Made by a program: the position numbers and the translations under genes. Positions 23,446 through 32,259 of a stretch of 64,000 bases of DNA are shown here, piece after piece. Positions within the stretch are counted from its first letter, which is position 1. Every line of letters starts with the position of its first letter. The stretch is from JARFPW01 sp035464655 (GTDB taxonomy: Bacteria; Gemmatimonadota; Gemmatimonadetes; Palauibacterales; Palauibacteraceae), in NCBI GenBank assembly GCA_035464655.1, contig DATHRZ010000078.1:1-64000 (forward strand). The letters are read 5' to 3'. Below the pieces are notes generated by a model. It saw only the letters and a program-made list of their open reading frames with translations, had not been told where the DNA came from and searched no databases.

Positions 23446-25758
23446 ATGAGCGAGCAGGGCCGCCAGCCGAAGCACCTTCCGCCCGGCCTCACGACGACCG
23501 TCGGGGTCGTGCAGGACATCCTCGGCGAGGTCGTGGCCGAGGCCGAGGGGGAAGAGCTGTTCGACGTCGTCGAGCGCGTGCGGCTCGAGATGGTGGCGTT
23601 CCGCGAAGCGGACTCCGACGCCGACCGCGAAGCGGCGCTCGACAGAGCTTCCGAGCGGCTCGCCGGCCTAACCGTCGAGCGGAAGACGGCGTTCGCCCGG
23701 GCCTACACGCTGTATCTCGAGCTCGTCAACGTGTGCGAGAACGCCTACCGGACCCACCGGCTCGCGGAGACGCGGGAATCGGCCGGCTCCGCCAGGGCGC
23801 AGATCACCTTCGTGCTCACCGCCCACCCCACGGAGTCGCGGTCGCCGGCGAACATCCGCGTCCTTCGGCGGGTGCAGGATCACGTGGTCAGCGCCCTGAG
23901 AGACGGGCGGCCGATCGACCGGCGCGAGGTCGGGAATCTCGTCCACCTCGCATGGCGGGCGGGAACGCACCTGGCCGCGCGGCCTTCGGTGGACGACGAA
24001 GCAAACCATATCTTCTCCTTGCTCACCGATCCGATCCTGTCCGAGATCACGGCGCTCGCCGATGCCGGCCACCGCGTGCTGTTCCGCACCTGGGTGGGCG
24101 GCGACAAGGACGGCCATCCGGGGGTGGGCCCCGAGCAGACCGTCGCCGCCCTCCAGCGGGCCCGCTCGCGTCTGCTGGCCTTCGTCGACGTGGTACTCAT
24201 GCGATCGGTTCGAGAGGACGTGGCTCTCGCGGGCGGCGCCGAGCTCGGGTCCGCCCTCTCGAGTCTCGACGGGGCGCTCGCGGCGCTACAGACCGTGAGC
24301 GACGGCGACGGGGGCCGGGTGGAGTTCCTGTACCAGGCGATGGACGCGTTTCAGACGGCCTACGAGACGAAGCTCGGCATCGAGCACCCCGTCGTCGCCC
24401 GCCTCGCGACCCTGCTTGAGATCTTCCCCGCCCTCGTCGTCCCGCTCGAGCTGCGCGAGGAACGCGGCCGGTTCGGTTCCGGTGAGCCGATCGCAGATAT
24501 GATGCGCCGGATCGCGGCGCTCGCCGGTGGCGGACGGGTCGATGCCTACGCGCGGGCCGTGGTCGTCAGCATGACGCTCGAGGCAGAGGACCTGGCCGAG
24601 GCCCAGCGTCTCGTTCTCGAGGTATTCGACGACGACCCCGCGCTGCCGGTGATCCCCCTGTTCGAGTTGCCCGACGTGCTCGAGCGCGCGTCCGAGATCC
24701 TGCGCGAGGCGTGGACCCACGACGCCTTCCGCCGTGCCGTCCGTGAGCGCGGGCACCTCGAGGTCATGCTCGGCTACTCCGACACGGCCAAGCGAATGGG
24801 TATGCTGGCCAGCCGCGTCGCCCTGCACGACGGGATGCGATCGATCGGGCAGTGGGCCGAGGCGGAGGAGCTGACGTTGCTGTTCTTCCACGGCCACGGC
24901 GGCAGCGTCGGGCGCGGTGGCGGGCGGATCGAGGATCTCGTCGCCACATGGCCGCCGCGGGCCCGGACGCCCTACAAGCACACCGTGCAGGGCGAGATGG
25001 TCGAACGCACCCTCGCCACGCCCGAGATCCTGCGCAGCCTGGTCGAGAAGGTGGCGGACGTGCAGGAGAATCCGCCGGCCTATTGCGGAGTCGGCGAACT
25101 GACCCGCGAGCTTGCGGCACGCTCGAAGGAGGCGTTCGAGACGCGCGTAGCGGGAGACTCGTTCCGCCGGCTTCTCGAAAAAGCCACGCCCTACGCCCGC
25201 CTGAGCACGCTGACGATCGGCTCGCGCCCGGCGAGCCGCGGCGACGGCGGGCTCGAGGAGCTGCGCGCTATCCCCTGGGTGCTGTGCTGGACGCAGACGC
25301 GGCTGCTCCTGCACGCGTGGCTCGGGGCCGGGCGAGCGTGGAGCGAACTGCGGGACGATCCTTCCGTCGAGCGGCGCCTCGCCGCCGCGCGCGACGAGGA
25401 CCCCCTGTTCCGATCCTACGCGCGGCTGCTCTCGTTCACGATGGCGAAGACGGAGCCCGGCCTGTGGCGCCGCTATCGGCGTGCGCTGGCACCCGACGCG
25501 CCCGAGAAACTGGTGGCGAGCCTCGATGACGACTACGAGGCGGCGCTCGACCTCGCCTGCCGGGCCCGCGGCGCCGGTACGCTACTCCCCGGGCGCCCAT
25601 GGCTCGAGGAGTCCATCCGCTACCGGGCGCCGATGATCCATCCGCTGAACCTGTTGCAGATCGAACTCCTGGCGAAGCCGGAGTGGCACGAGGCGGAGAC
25701 GCGGCTGTTTCGCGAGACCGTCACCGGCATCGCGGCAGGAATGCTGACGACGGGCTGA
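23446..25758 (+). CDS. ppc: Phosphoenolpyruvate carboxylase, divergent short form
   Basis: A 770-aa PEPC, about 100 residues shorter than usual. It keeps the catalytic His127 in VLTAHPTESRS, GYSDTAKRMGMLASR (GYSDSxKDxG in typical enzymes), the loop FFHGHGGSVGRGGG, HTVQGEM, and a C-terminal LTTG resembling the universal terminal NTG. In the glycine loop the first arginine (E. coli Arg581) is His484, while the second (Arg587) is kept as Arg490. It makes oxaloacetate from PEP and bicarbonate, feeding the citric acid cycle. It stands alone behind tRNA-Arg. Family membership is firm; the substitutions make normal activity uncertain. Confidence 0.85.
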   Translation: MSEQGRQPKHLPPGLTTTVGVVQDILGEVVAEAEGEELFDVVERVRLEMVAFREADSDADREAALDRASERLAGLTVERKTAFARAYTLYLELVNVCENAYRTHRLAETRESAGSARAQITFVLTAHPTESRSPANIRVLRRVQDHVVSALRDGRPIDRREVGNLVHLAWRAGTHLAARPSVDDEANHIFSLLTDPILSEITALADAGHRVLFRTWVGGDKDGHPGVGPEQTVAALQRARSRLLAFVDVVLMRSVREDVALAGGAELGSALSSLDGALAALQTVSDGDGGRVEFLYQAMDAFQTAYETKLGIEHPVVARLATLLEIFPALVVPLELREERGRFGSGEPIADMMRRIAALAGGGRVDAYARAVVVSMTLEAEDLAEAQRLVLEVFDDDPALPVIPLFELPDVLERASEILREAWTHDAFRRAVRERGHLEVMLGYSDTAKRMGMLASRVALHDGMRSIGQWAEAEELTLLFFHGHGGSVGRGGGRIEDLVATWPPRARTPYKHTVQGEMVERTLATPEILRSLVEKVADVQENPPAYCGVGELTRELAARSKEAFETRVAGDSFRRLLEKATPYARLSTLTIGSRPASRGDGGLEELRAIPWVLCWTQTRLLLHAWLGAGRAWSELRDDPSVERRLAAARDEDPLFRSYARLLSFTMAKTEPGLWRRYRRALAPDAPEKLVASLDDDYEAALDLACRARGAGTLLPGRPWLEESIRYRAPMIHPLNLLQIELLAKPEWHEAETRLFRETVTGIAAGMLTTG

Positions 25759-25789
25759 CGGGCTGACGACTACCCGAGCCGCTTCGATA

Positions 25790-25952
25790 CGCCGTGAATC
25801 CGCGCCCGCCTCGAGTAGACGGTGTACGTCGAGGCGTTCCGTCGAGAGCTGGTCGATGAACATGTAGGCGTGGCCGCGCTCCTCGCGGAAGTCCTCCGCG
25901 AAGGCGTACCCGGCCCAGAAGTCCCTCCAGCAATCCGCGTGTCTGCAACCGA
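25790..25952 (-). pseudogene. Relic of an NrfA-type multihaem cytochrome c nitrite reductase
   Basis: Between ppc and the UPF0182 gene the minus strand encodes a short stretch including DCWRDFWAGYAFAEDF followed by REERGHAYMFIDQ. It matches the NrfA segment known in E. coli as LWAGYPFSRDYNKPRGHAF followed by AVTD. There is no start codon, no CxxCH haem motif and no room for the rest of the roughly 450-residue protein. It is read as the remains of a deleted gene. Confidence 0.55.
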
Positions 25953-25987
25953 TCTCCCTTCGCGTACCGCCGGTCGTCCTTCCGCCG

Positions 25988-28714
25988 TCAGTCGCGCTCC
26001 AGCCGCTCGAGCAGACCCTGGAGCCGCTCGATCGTCGCGCGCAGCTCCTCGCGCAGGGTCTCCACGAGTTCCGGATCGGCGTCCGTCGCGGCCCCCTCGC
26101 CGGGGGCAGGCACGGCCTCTTCGGCCACGGGTGCGACCGCCGGCAGCTCGCCGATCAGCGCGTCGACGGATTCGTCCAGCGCTCGGTGCATCACGACCTG
26201 GCGCGCATCCGCCAGGATGATTCGCCGGAGCTCCGGAAAGTCGAGGGTCTCGGGCTTGAGAAAGACGGGTTCGGCGTACAGGATCGCGTCCCCCATCGGG
26301 ATCACGAGCAGAATTCCGCGCATGACCTCCGAGCCGACCTGTCCCCACAGGGTGAACTGCTCGGAGATGATCGCGTCGTTGTCGATCCGGGCCTCGATCT
26401 GGTTGGGCCCGTCGACGTGGCGGCCGGAGGGAAACGTGAACAGGATCCGCTCGCCGTAGTGCTCGCCGTCGTTCCGTGCCGCCATCCAGCCGACCAGGTT
26501 GTGCCGGTTGTCGGGCGTGAACGGCTGAATCAGCAGGAACTCCTCACGCTCCTCGCCGGGCAGGCGGGCCACGATGTAGTACGGTCGCAGTGGCATCGAG
26601 CGCCCGAACGACGTCTGGGCCGGCACGTCCCACTGGTCTTCCTTGTTGTAGAACACGACCGGATCTTCCATGTGGTACTGCAGCAGCATCTGCGTCTGAA
26701 TCGTGAACAGATCGAGCGGAACGCGCACGTGCTGCCGCAGCTCCTCGGGCATCTCCGCGCGCGGCTTGAACAACCCGGGGAAGATGGCGGCCCAGGTCTG
26801 CACGAGGGGATCGTCCGGCTCGAAGATGTAGTAGTCGACGCTGCCGTCGTACGCGTCCACGACGGCCTTCACGCTGTTCCGAATATAGTTGAAGCCGTCC
26901 TGGAACCGCGTCGAGTAGGGGTACCGATGCGTAACCGTGTACGCGTCCTGAATCCACCGTACCCGGCCGTCGGTGACGACCGCGTAGGCCTCGCGATCGC
27001 GGCTGAGGAACGGCGTGATCGTCGCGATCCGCCGGGCGACCGTACGGCGATACTGGATGCGGCTCTCCGGGCCGATCTCTCCGCTGATCAGGATGTTCAG
27101 GTCGGCGAACCTCCAGGCGTAGAGCAGCCGATGGAAGAACGAGCTGAGCTGCACGCCGCCGTCGCCGGCGTAGTGCGTGTAGACGGGTCCTTCCGGCCCC
27201 GGGTAGTTGAATTCCTGCATCCCGCTGCGAGCGATCACGAAGTCGAGGCTGCGCAGGCCGTAGTAGATCTCCGGCCGATCGAGCCGGATCGGCCCGACCG
27301 GCGGCACGTCGCGAATGAAGAAGGTGGGGCGTCCGCCCTGCTCGACCTCGGTCACCGGGCTCATCGCCACGCCGTAGCCGTGCGTGAACTGGAGGCGCCG
27401 GTTGACCCAGCGCTGCGCCTCGGCCGGCAGCTTCTGGGCCGACAACTCGCGCGTGGCGAGCATCACCTGCCGGAGCTCCCCGTCGACGTCGTAACGGTCG
27501 CTGTGGACGGCCACGAAATCGTAGTACAGGCGGAAGAACTGGATCTGGTTGTAACTCTGCAGCAGCGGGCCCTCGTCCCACAGCCGGATGTTGCGCAGGG
27601 TTCCGCGGTTGTCGGCAACGATGGAAGCGTCGACCTCGCCGCGGGCGGGATGATCGGCGGAATCGAGATCTTCGAGCCCGAACGCCCGACGGGTGTATTC
27701 GATGTTGTTCGCCAGGTAGTCGCGCTCGACGGCGAGCTCACTCGGCTCTACGCGCAGGCGCTGGACGGCGGCCGGCGCGACGGTCCCGACCAGCACCACG
27801 AGGCCCAGCCAGACCATGACCGGGGTGGCGATCCAGCGGATCCCACGATCGGCCAGGGCCCCGTACGCGACGCTCCCGGCGGCGAGGAGTGCCACCACGG
27901 CGAGCAGGGTGCGGCCCGGCAGGTTCACGTTGTCGTCGGTATACCCCACCCCGAACACCGTGCCGGTCGGTGAATAGAGCAGCTCGTAGCGTCCGAGCCA
28001 GTGCCCGATCGCGATGAGGGCGAGCAGCAGGGCGCCGAGAAGAGCGAGCTGCTTGCGTGCCCCCGATCCGAACAGCACGGACTCGCCGCGGACACGCGCG
28101 ACGAGATAGTGGAACGAGGCAAGGATGACGCCGAGGCTGACGACGGCACCGACGAGCCAGCCGTGCCCCATCCGGAGCGCAGGAAGGGTGAAGATGAAGA
28201 AGGCGAAGTCGCGACCGAAGATCGGGTCGGTCTCGCCGAACGGTACGGCGTTCAGGGCCACCAGCGCGGTCTCCCACTCGGCCGCCGGATACAGCGCCAT
28301 GAAAAAGGCCGCCGCCAGCGCGGCGACCGCGGCCATCCTGACCAAATACTTGTGCACGAAATGGAAGTCGAGCGGATCGACCGGCGCCGTCGCCAGCGGG
28401 GGTCGATCGGTGAAGCGAGCCGCCAGGTAGAGGTTGGGCAGCGCGATCGCCAGGAAGACGACGGTCGCCACCGTGAACAGGACGACACGGGCCGTCACGA
28501 TCTTGAGCAGCACCGACTGGTAGCCGAGCTCGCCGAACCACAGCCAGTCCGTGTAGAACTCACCCGCCCAGTTCAGCAGGGTCCAGACGAGGAGTAGCCC
28601 GAGAAGCCAGAAACCCCAGCGCAGCATCCGCCGGACCCGGTCGAAATCGAGCGCGCCGAAGTCGATTCGTCCCGGACGTTCCTGGCGACCCTGGAAGTCG
28701 ATGAGGTCGCTCAT
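25988..28714 (-). CDS. UPF0182 family membrane protein (COG1615)
   Basis: A 908-aa protein from the ATG at 28714, with GGAGGG upstream; a long upstream frame extension is not coding in character. About seven N-terminal membrane spans lie between residues 27 and 300 (MLRWGFWLLGLLLVWTLLNW, VVLFTVATVVFLAIALPNLY, MAAVAALAAAFFMALYPAA and so on). A large extracytoplasmic domain of about 550 residues follows, with IRLWDEGPLLQSYNQIQFFR and FEPDDPLVQTWAAIFPGLF. The tail is acidic and coiled (ELVETLREELRATIERLQG). Length and blocks fit UPF0182, whose function is unknown. Two tandem palindromes sit 55-90 bases upstream. Confidence 0.9.
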   Translation of the reverse strand: MSDLIDFQGRQERPGRIDFGALDFDRVRRMLRWGFWLLGLLLVWTLLNWAGEFYTDWLWFGELGYQSVLLKIVTARVVLFTVATVVFLAIALPNLYLAARFTDRPPLATAPVDPLDFHFVHKYLVRMAAVAALAAAFFMALYPAAEWETALVALNAVPFGETDPIFGRDFAFFIFTLPALRMGHGWLVGAVVSLGVILASFHYLVARVRGESVLFGSGARKQLALLGALLLALIAIGHWLGRYELLYSPTGTVFGVGYTDDNVNLPGRTLLAVVALLAAGSVAYGALADRGIRWIATPVMVWLGLVVLVGTVAPAAVQRLRVEPSELAVERDYLANNIEYTRRAFGLEDLDSADHPARGEVDASIVADNRGTLRNIRLWDEGPLLQSYNQIQFFRLYYDFVAVHSDRYDVDGELRQVMLATRELSAQKLPAEAQRWVNRRLQFTHGYGVAMSPVTEVEQGGRPTFFIRDVPPVGPIRLDRPEIYYGLRSLDFVIARSGMQEFNYPGPEGPVYTHYAGDGGVQLSSFFHRLLYAWRFADLNILISGEIGPESRIQYRRTVARRIATITPFLSRDREAYAVVTDGRVRWIQDAYTVTHRYPYSTRFQDGFNYIRNSVKAVVDAYDGSVDYYIFEPDDPLVQTWAAIFPGLFKPRAEMPEELRQHVRVPLDLFTIQTQMLLQYHMEDPVVFYNKEDQWDVPAQTSFGRSMPLRPYYIVARLPGEEREEFLLIQPFTPDNRHNLVGWMAARNDGEHYGERILFTFPSGRHVDGPNQIEARIDNDAIISEQFTLWGQVGSEVMRGILLVIPMGDAILYAEPVFLKPETLDFPELRRIILADARQVVMHRALDESVDALIGELPAVAPVAEEAVPAPGEGAATDADPELVETLREELRATIERLQGLLERLERD

Positions 28715-28768
28715 GAAGATCCGTCCCTCCGTCTGGGGCCTGACTTCGCGCTTGAACGTTCCAGCCTC

Positions 28769-28803
28769 GAATCGGTGGATTCGACGGTTGAATCTATGGA
28801 TTC
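28769..28803. promoter_or_regulatory. Two tandem GAATC-N4-GATTC palindromes (operator candidate)
   Basis: GAATCGGTGGATTC (28769-28782) and GAATCTATGGATTC (28790-28803) are palindromes with identical arms and different 4-base centres. They are 21 bp apart, two helical turns, so dimers would bind on the same DNA face. They lie 55-89 bases upstream of the UPF0182 start, a fitting place for a repressor or activator site. Confidence 0.5.
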
Positions 28804-29085
28804 CGCCGGAAGCCCGCGAACGCTCTTGTCGATCCGGCTCGACGGCGGGCGGCGCTGTCGCATCGGGGCCACAGTCGCGCCGCGACCGGTCCGGTCCGAT
28901 CTCGACCATGACACAGTCAACCGCGAAACGGGCCGTCCTAACTGGTTGAATGTCGGGACCATCGAGAGTCGAGCCGAAGGGCGGGTCCCGACGCATTCGG
29001 CTGGCGCGCGCGCTGGCCCGCTTCGTGAATTGACTCCTACCCGAGCGCCGGATGTACCGGCGCCGCAACCGAGGCGGGACAGACC
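28804..29085. other. Intergenic region with a weak forward promoter
   Basis: No gene or relic recognised. The only notable signal is TTGACT (29030-29035) with TGTACC (29053-29058) after a 17-base spacer, a weak promoter that could drive the small gene at 29086. Short open frames here lack coding character. Confidence 0.35.
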
Positions 29086-29385
29086 ATGAGTACGCAAGAC
29101 AACGGCACACATACGGGACGACTCCGAGCCGAGCGTGAAATCGCGGCCCGGGAAGCGGCCGACCGCCTGCTGGCGATGATCGGCGAGCTCGAGAAGACGG
29201 CCATCCTGCTCGTACAGGCCGGTCAGCCGACTCTGCACCACCGCACCCGCACGCTGCAGGGGGCGACGGAGCGGCTGCAGACCGACGTGGCCGGCGCGAT
29301 CGGCGACCTCGTCCGCGAACGCGTGATCGAAGAGCTGTCACCCCGGCAGGAGACGCTCCGGGCGCGCTCGCTATCCGTCGCCTGA
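29086..29385 (+). CDS. Small helical hypothetical protein
   Basis: A 99-aa protein with ATG at 29086 after GAGGCGGGA. It is mostly charged, predicted helical (RLRAEREIAAREAADRLLAM, ATERLQTDVAGAIGDLVRER) and has no signal peptide or membrane span. Its 3' end overlaps by 15 bases the end of a decayed YcnI-like gene on the other strand. No family recognised. A real gene is supported by a plausible ribosome site and coding-like composition only. Confidence 0.5.
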   Translation: MSTQDNGTHTGRLRAEREIAAREAADRLLAMIGELEKTAILLVQAGQPTLHHRTRTLQGATERLQTDVAGAIGDLVRERVIEELSPRQETLRARSLSVA

Positions 29386-29693
29386 CGCCGTCCGCAGCGC
29401 CCGAATCGCGGCCACGAGCGCGATCATCGCGACGAAGACGGCCAGGGGCGGCAGGATGCCGCTGCCGGACTCTTCCGGTGGCGCGCCGCCTTCGGGCGCC
29501 CTGACTTCGGTACGCGAGGCCGGAAACTCCGCATCCGCCGGCCCCACCCACCTCACGACTCGACATCGAGCTCCCAGCCGGGCGCCTCGGCGAAGGATAC
29601 GACGAATACCTCCGGCGGAAAGTCGATCTCGACCCGGACGGTCGCGACGTCCTCCGGCCATCCATGGCAGTCCGCGCCGTCTATCGCGCCCGA
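29371..29693 (-). pseudogene. Decayed YcnI-like (DUF1775) copper-associated protein
   Basis: Two pieces of one gene survive in different frames. The upstream piece (about 29693-29553) reads EDVATVRVEIDFPPEVF and then AEAPGWELDVES before a stop, like the middle of YcnI domains (VRVEVP..V..PKPGWE). The downstream piece (29556-29371) reads VRWVGPADAEFPASRTEVR, a spacer and one C-terminal membrane span (ILPPLAVFVAMIALVAAIRAL), as in the YcnI C-terminus. The N-terminus with its metal-binding His and the central part between the pieces are absent. Loss by internal deletion is the simplest reading. Confidence 0.55.
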
Positions 29694-29891
29694 TCATCAT
29701 GTCCCGATTCTAGAGTCGCCTTATCGGCTCAACAATCCGGCGATGGCCCGACGACCCTCTCGTCGCCAGCTTGGGCGATGGAATTCGCTTCGCCTCTCGC
29801 GTGTAAGGCTTCTGAATACTGATGCGCAGGATCCGCTCTGCGGATGACACCGTCCATCGATCGCGGCCTGGGCCTCACCTGAAAGGATGAT

Positions 29892-31148
29892 ATGCATAAT
29901 CGCACCAGAATTATCACGAGCTTCGCGGCTCTCGGCGCGCTCGTCGCCTGCAGCGGAGACGCGCCGCCGGGCTCCGACGCCACGGTTCGCGACAGCGCCG
30001 GCGTCCAGATCGTCGAAAACTCGACCGACGGCCTGTGGGCGGCGGAGGGTGGCTGGACGACCGAGGAACTGTTGACGATCGGCGACGCGGCCGGCGACGC
30101 CGACTACAAGTTCGGCCAGATCGCCGGCGTCGACGTGCTGTCGGACGGCCGGATCGCCGTGCTCGATCAGCAGGCTCAGCGCGTGCAGATCTACGGCCCC
30201 GACGGCGCATACCGGCAGAGCTTCGGAGGTCCGGGGAACGGTCCCGGCGAGTTCAGCCCCGGGGCTATGGCCCTGTTCGTCGGTCGGGGGGACACGATCG
30301 TCGTTCCCGACATGGGCAATCAGCGCGTTACGGTGATTCCGACGGAGGGCGAGGCGACGAGCTTTCCCCTGAGCATGGAGCAGGGTATCCCGATGGGCTT
30401 CGACATCTTCGACGGAGGTGCGCTGGTCTCGCAGAGACGCGCGATGAATTTCGCCGACCCGACGGCCCGGACGGACGACGATCTGGTTCTCGCGCAGGCC
30501 TACGACGGCGCGATCCTCGACACCCTGCTCACGCCCCGGCGTGGCGGCACGTTCGAGATGACGAGCAGCGGACCTCGCCTCACCCTGTTCGCGGCGGAGC
30601 CGCAGTGGGCGACGCTGAGCGACGAGCGCCTGGCTTACGCATCCAACGATGCCTACCGCATCAGCGTGTACGGCCCCGAAGGCGACCTCGAGCGCATCGT
30701 GACCTTCCCGCACGAGGTCCAGCCCGTTACCGAAACCGAGCAGGAGATCCTGCTCGAGCTCGTTCGGACCTCCATGGAACGGAACGGGGCTCCGCCCCAG
30801 GCGATCGACCAGTTCCTCGGTTCCATGGGCTTCGCAGACGCCTGGCCGGCCTTCGCGCGGCTGCGCGGCGGGCCATTCGGCACCCTGTGGGTACAGCGGC
30901 TGCGCGACATCACCGAGATGTCGGACGAGGAGCGCGAGAACTGGAATCCGCAGCTCGACCAGGGCGGACGGACGTGGGACGTGTTCGAGTCCGACGGACG
31001 CTACGGCGGTGTCGTCGAGCTCCCGGCTCGTTTCACGCCGTTCGCGATCGAGGAAGACCGCATCTACGGCGTGTTCAGGGACGACTTCGACGTTCAGTTC
31101 GTCCGCGTATACGCCCTCGATACCGGCCCGGAACCCGGCGATACGTAG
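29892..31148 (+). CDS. Six-bladed beta-propeller lipoprotein
   Basis: A 418-aa protein from the ATG at 29892 with GAAAGGA upstream. The lipobox LGALVACSG marks it as lipid-anchored. The N-terminus has DSAGVQIVENS, and blades of the NHL/6-bladed type follow (FGQIAGVDVLSDGRIAVLDQ, RVQIYGPDGAYRQSFGGPGN, GPGEFSPGAMAL, DTIVVPDMGNQRVTVI). Such lipoproteins are strongly expanded in Gemmatimonadota and Bacteroidota, and their ligands are unknown. A 13-base gap-free upstream stretch contains a small hairpin (ATCCGC-TCT-GCGGAT at 29831-29845). No operon partner. Confidence 0.8.
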   Translation: MHNRTRIITSFAALGALVACSGDAPPGSDATVRDSAGVQIVENSTDGLWAAEGGWTTEELLTIGDAAGDADYKFGQIAGVDVLSDGRIAVLDQQAQRVQIYGPDGAYRQSFGGPGNGPGEFSPGAMALFVGRGDTIVVPDMGNQRVTVIPTEGEATSFPLSMEQGIPMGFDIFDGGALVSQRRAMNFADPTARTDDDLVLAQAYDGAILDTLLTPRRGGTFEMTSSGPRLTLFAAEPQWATLSDERLAYASNDAYRISVYGPEGDLERIVTFPHEVQPVTETEQEILLELVRTSMERNGAPPQAIDQFLGSMGFADAWPAFARLRGGPFGTLWVQRLRDITEMSDEERENWNPQLDQGGRTWDVFESDGRYGGVVELPARFTPFAIEEDRIYGVFRDDFDVQFVRVYALDTGPEPGDT

Positions 31149-31256
31149 ATGTTGGTGGAGAACTGGAGCATGGCCGCCGTGTGACCCGGGGCGCGTCCGC
31201 GTCGTCTCTCGGGTGAACCGTGACGCTTGAGATCGCGGTGCAGCAGGGAGAGGCAA

Positions 31257-32198
31257 ATGACTTCGAGAGACGGAGCGCGAAGCGCGATCGCCCTCGCGGC
31301 CGGATTCGCCGCGTGGCTCGCGCTGGCGGGCCCGGCCGGCGCGGCGGAAGCCCCGACGGCAGACGGGGCGGCGTCTGCGGTCGCGGCAACGGCAGCGCTG
31401 GACATGGCCACGGTGGCGCAGGCCCGGGACAGAGCGCGGCGCGACCGGCAGGCGCACCGCGACCGCCGGAGATCCGCCGCGACGCCGCGTCGACCCATGA
31501 GGCCGGCGCGGGTCGACCGCGGGCCAATCGTGCGCAGGGAGCCCGGGCCGCCACTCGCTCGTGGCCGCACCGCCGACCGCTGGCGCGACCGCGTCGACGA
31601 CCGCTGGGATCGGCGAAGTGACCGGAACGACGACCGCTGGGACCGGCGGCGCGATCGCAACGACGATCGCTGGGACCGGCGGCGGGACCGGCGCGAGCGC
31701 TACGACGACCGGGCTCGCAACCGCGACCGGGACCGCTACCGCACGCGCGACCGCCGGCCGACCCGCCGCGAAACGACCCGCCGCCGTGGCCCGCGTATCG
31801 GAATCTCGATCAACGTGCTTCCGCGCGGCCACCGACCCGTACGCGTCCGTGGACGCGACTACTGGTATCACGACGGCGCGTACTATGGGCGATACGGACG
31901 GGGTTATCGTGTCGTCAGGGCTCCGATCGGTGCGGTGGTGCTGGTGTTGCCGCGCTATCACGAAGTGGTGTGGTTCCGGAGCGAACGTCTATTCTACCAC
32001 GACGGCGTGTTCTACCGGAAGCACCGACGGCGCGGGTACGTCGTCATTCCCGCGCCCTACGGCGTCGAGGTGTCGTATCTGCCCGATGGCTATCGGGAGG
32101 TGTGGCGCGGAGGATCGCGATACTACCATTCTCATGGCGTCCACTATCGGCCGGTTCAGCGCTCCGGCGTGACAGTTTTCCTGAGCGTCCGGCTGTAA
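31257..32198 (+). CDS. Secreted Arg/Asp-repeat protein with DUF6515-like C-terminal domain
   Basis: A 313-aa protein from the ATG at 31257, with GGGAGAGG upstream. A signal peptide (ALAAGFAAWLALAGPAGAAEA) is followed by about 125 residues of almost pure Arg/Asp mixed-charge sequence, with three 11-residue repeats DDRWDRRRDRN. The C-terminal part (about 180-313) is rich in Tyr/Gly and has repeated units YWYHDGAYYGRYG, LFYHDGVFYRKH and YYHSHGVHYRP, as in DUF6515 proteins. The role is unknown; the charged region should be extended and disordered, and could bind polyanions or the cell wall. Confidence 0.7.
   Translation: MTSRDGARSAIALAAGFAAWLALAGPAGAAEAPTADGAASAVAATAALDMATVAQARDRARRDRQAHRDRRRSAATPRRPMRPARVDRGPIVRREPGPPLARGRTADRWRDRVDDRWDRRSDRNDDRWDRRRDRNDDRWDRRRDRRERYDDRARNRDRDRYRTRDRRPTRRETTRRRGPRIGISINVLPRGHRPVRVRGRDYWYHDGAYYGRYGRGYRVVRAPIGAVVLVLPRYHEVVWFRSERLFYHDGVFYRKHRRRGYVVIPAPYGVEVSYLPDGYREVWRGGSRYYHSHGVHYRPVQRSGVTVFLSVRL
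31596..31694 (+). repeat. Three tandem 33-bp coding repeats
   Basis: Units begin at 31596, 31629 and 31662 and each encodes a version of DDRWDRRRDRN. The second and third differ mostly at silent positions, so the protein repeat is being kept while the DNA drifts. Confidence 0.85.
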
Positions 32199-32223
32199 CG
32201 ATGTCCCCCCGCCGGGAGAAGAG

Positions 32224-32259
32224 ATGAGCGACACCGCGACGACGGGATCGCGTCGGTGA
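32224..32259 (+). CDS. Possible 11-residue leader peptide coupled to the DUF456 gene
   Basis: An ATG at 32224 with a strong GGGAGAAG ribosome site encodes MSDTATTGSRR and stops at a TGA that overlaps the GTG of the DUF456 gene. That GTG has no Shine-Dalgarno of its own, so ribosomes may reach it by reinitiation. Alternatively the mini-frame is chance. Confidence 0.4.
   Translation: MSDTATTGSRR

Noticed and set aside
23194..23475. Minus-strand open frame over tRNA-Arg with a GLEPAASRL-type peptide
   Set aside because: It is the antisense of the tRNA gene, a well-known source of false protein calls; no other support.
31596..31694. CRISPR-like short repeats
   Set aside because: They are three back-to-back coding units without spacers inside a secreted protein gene.
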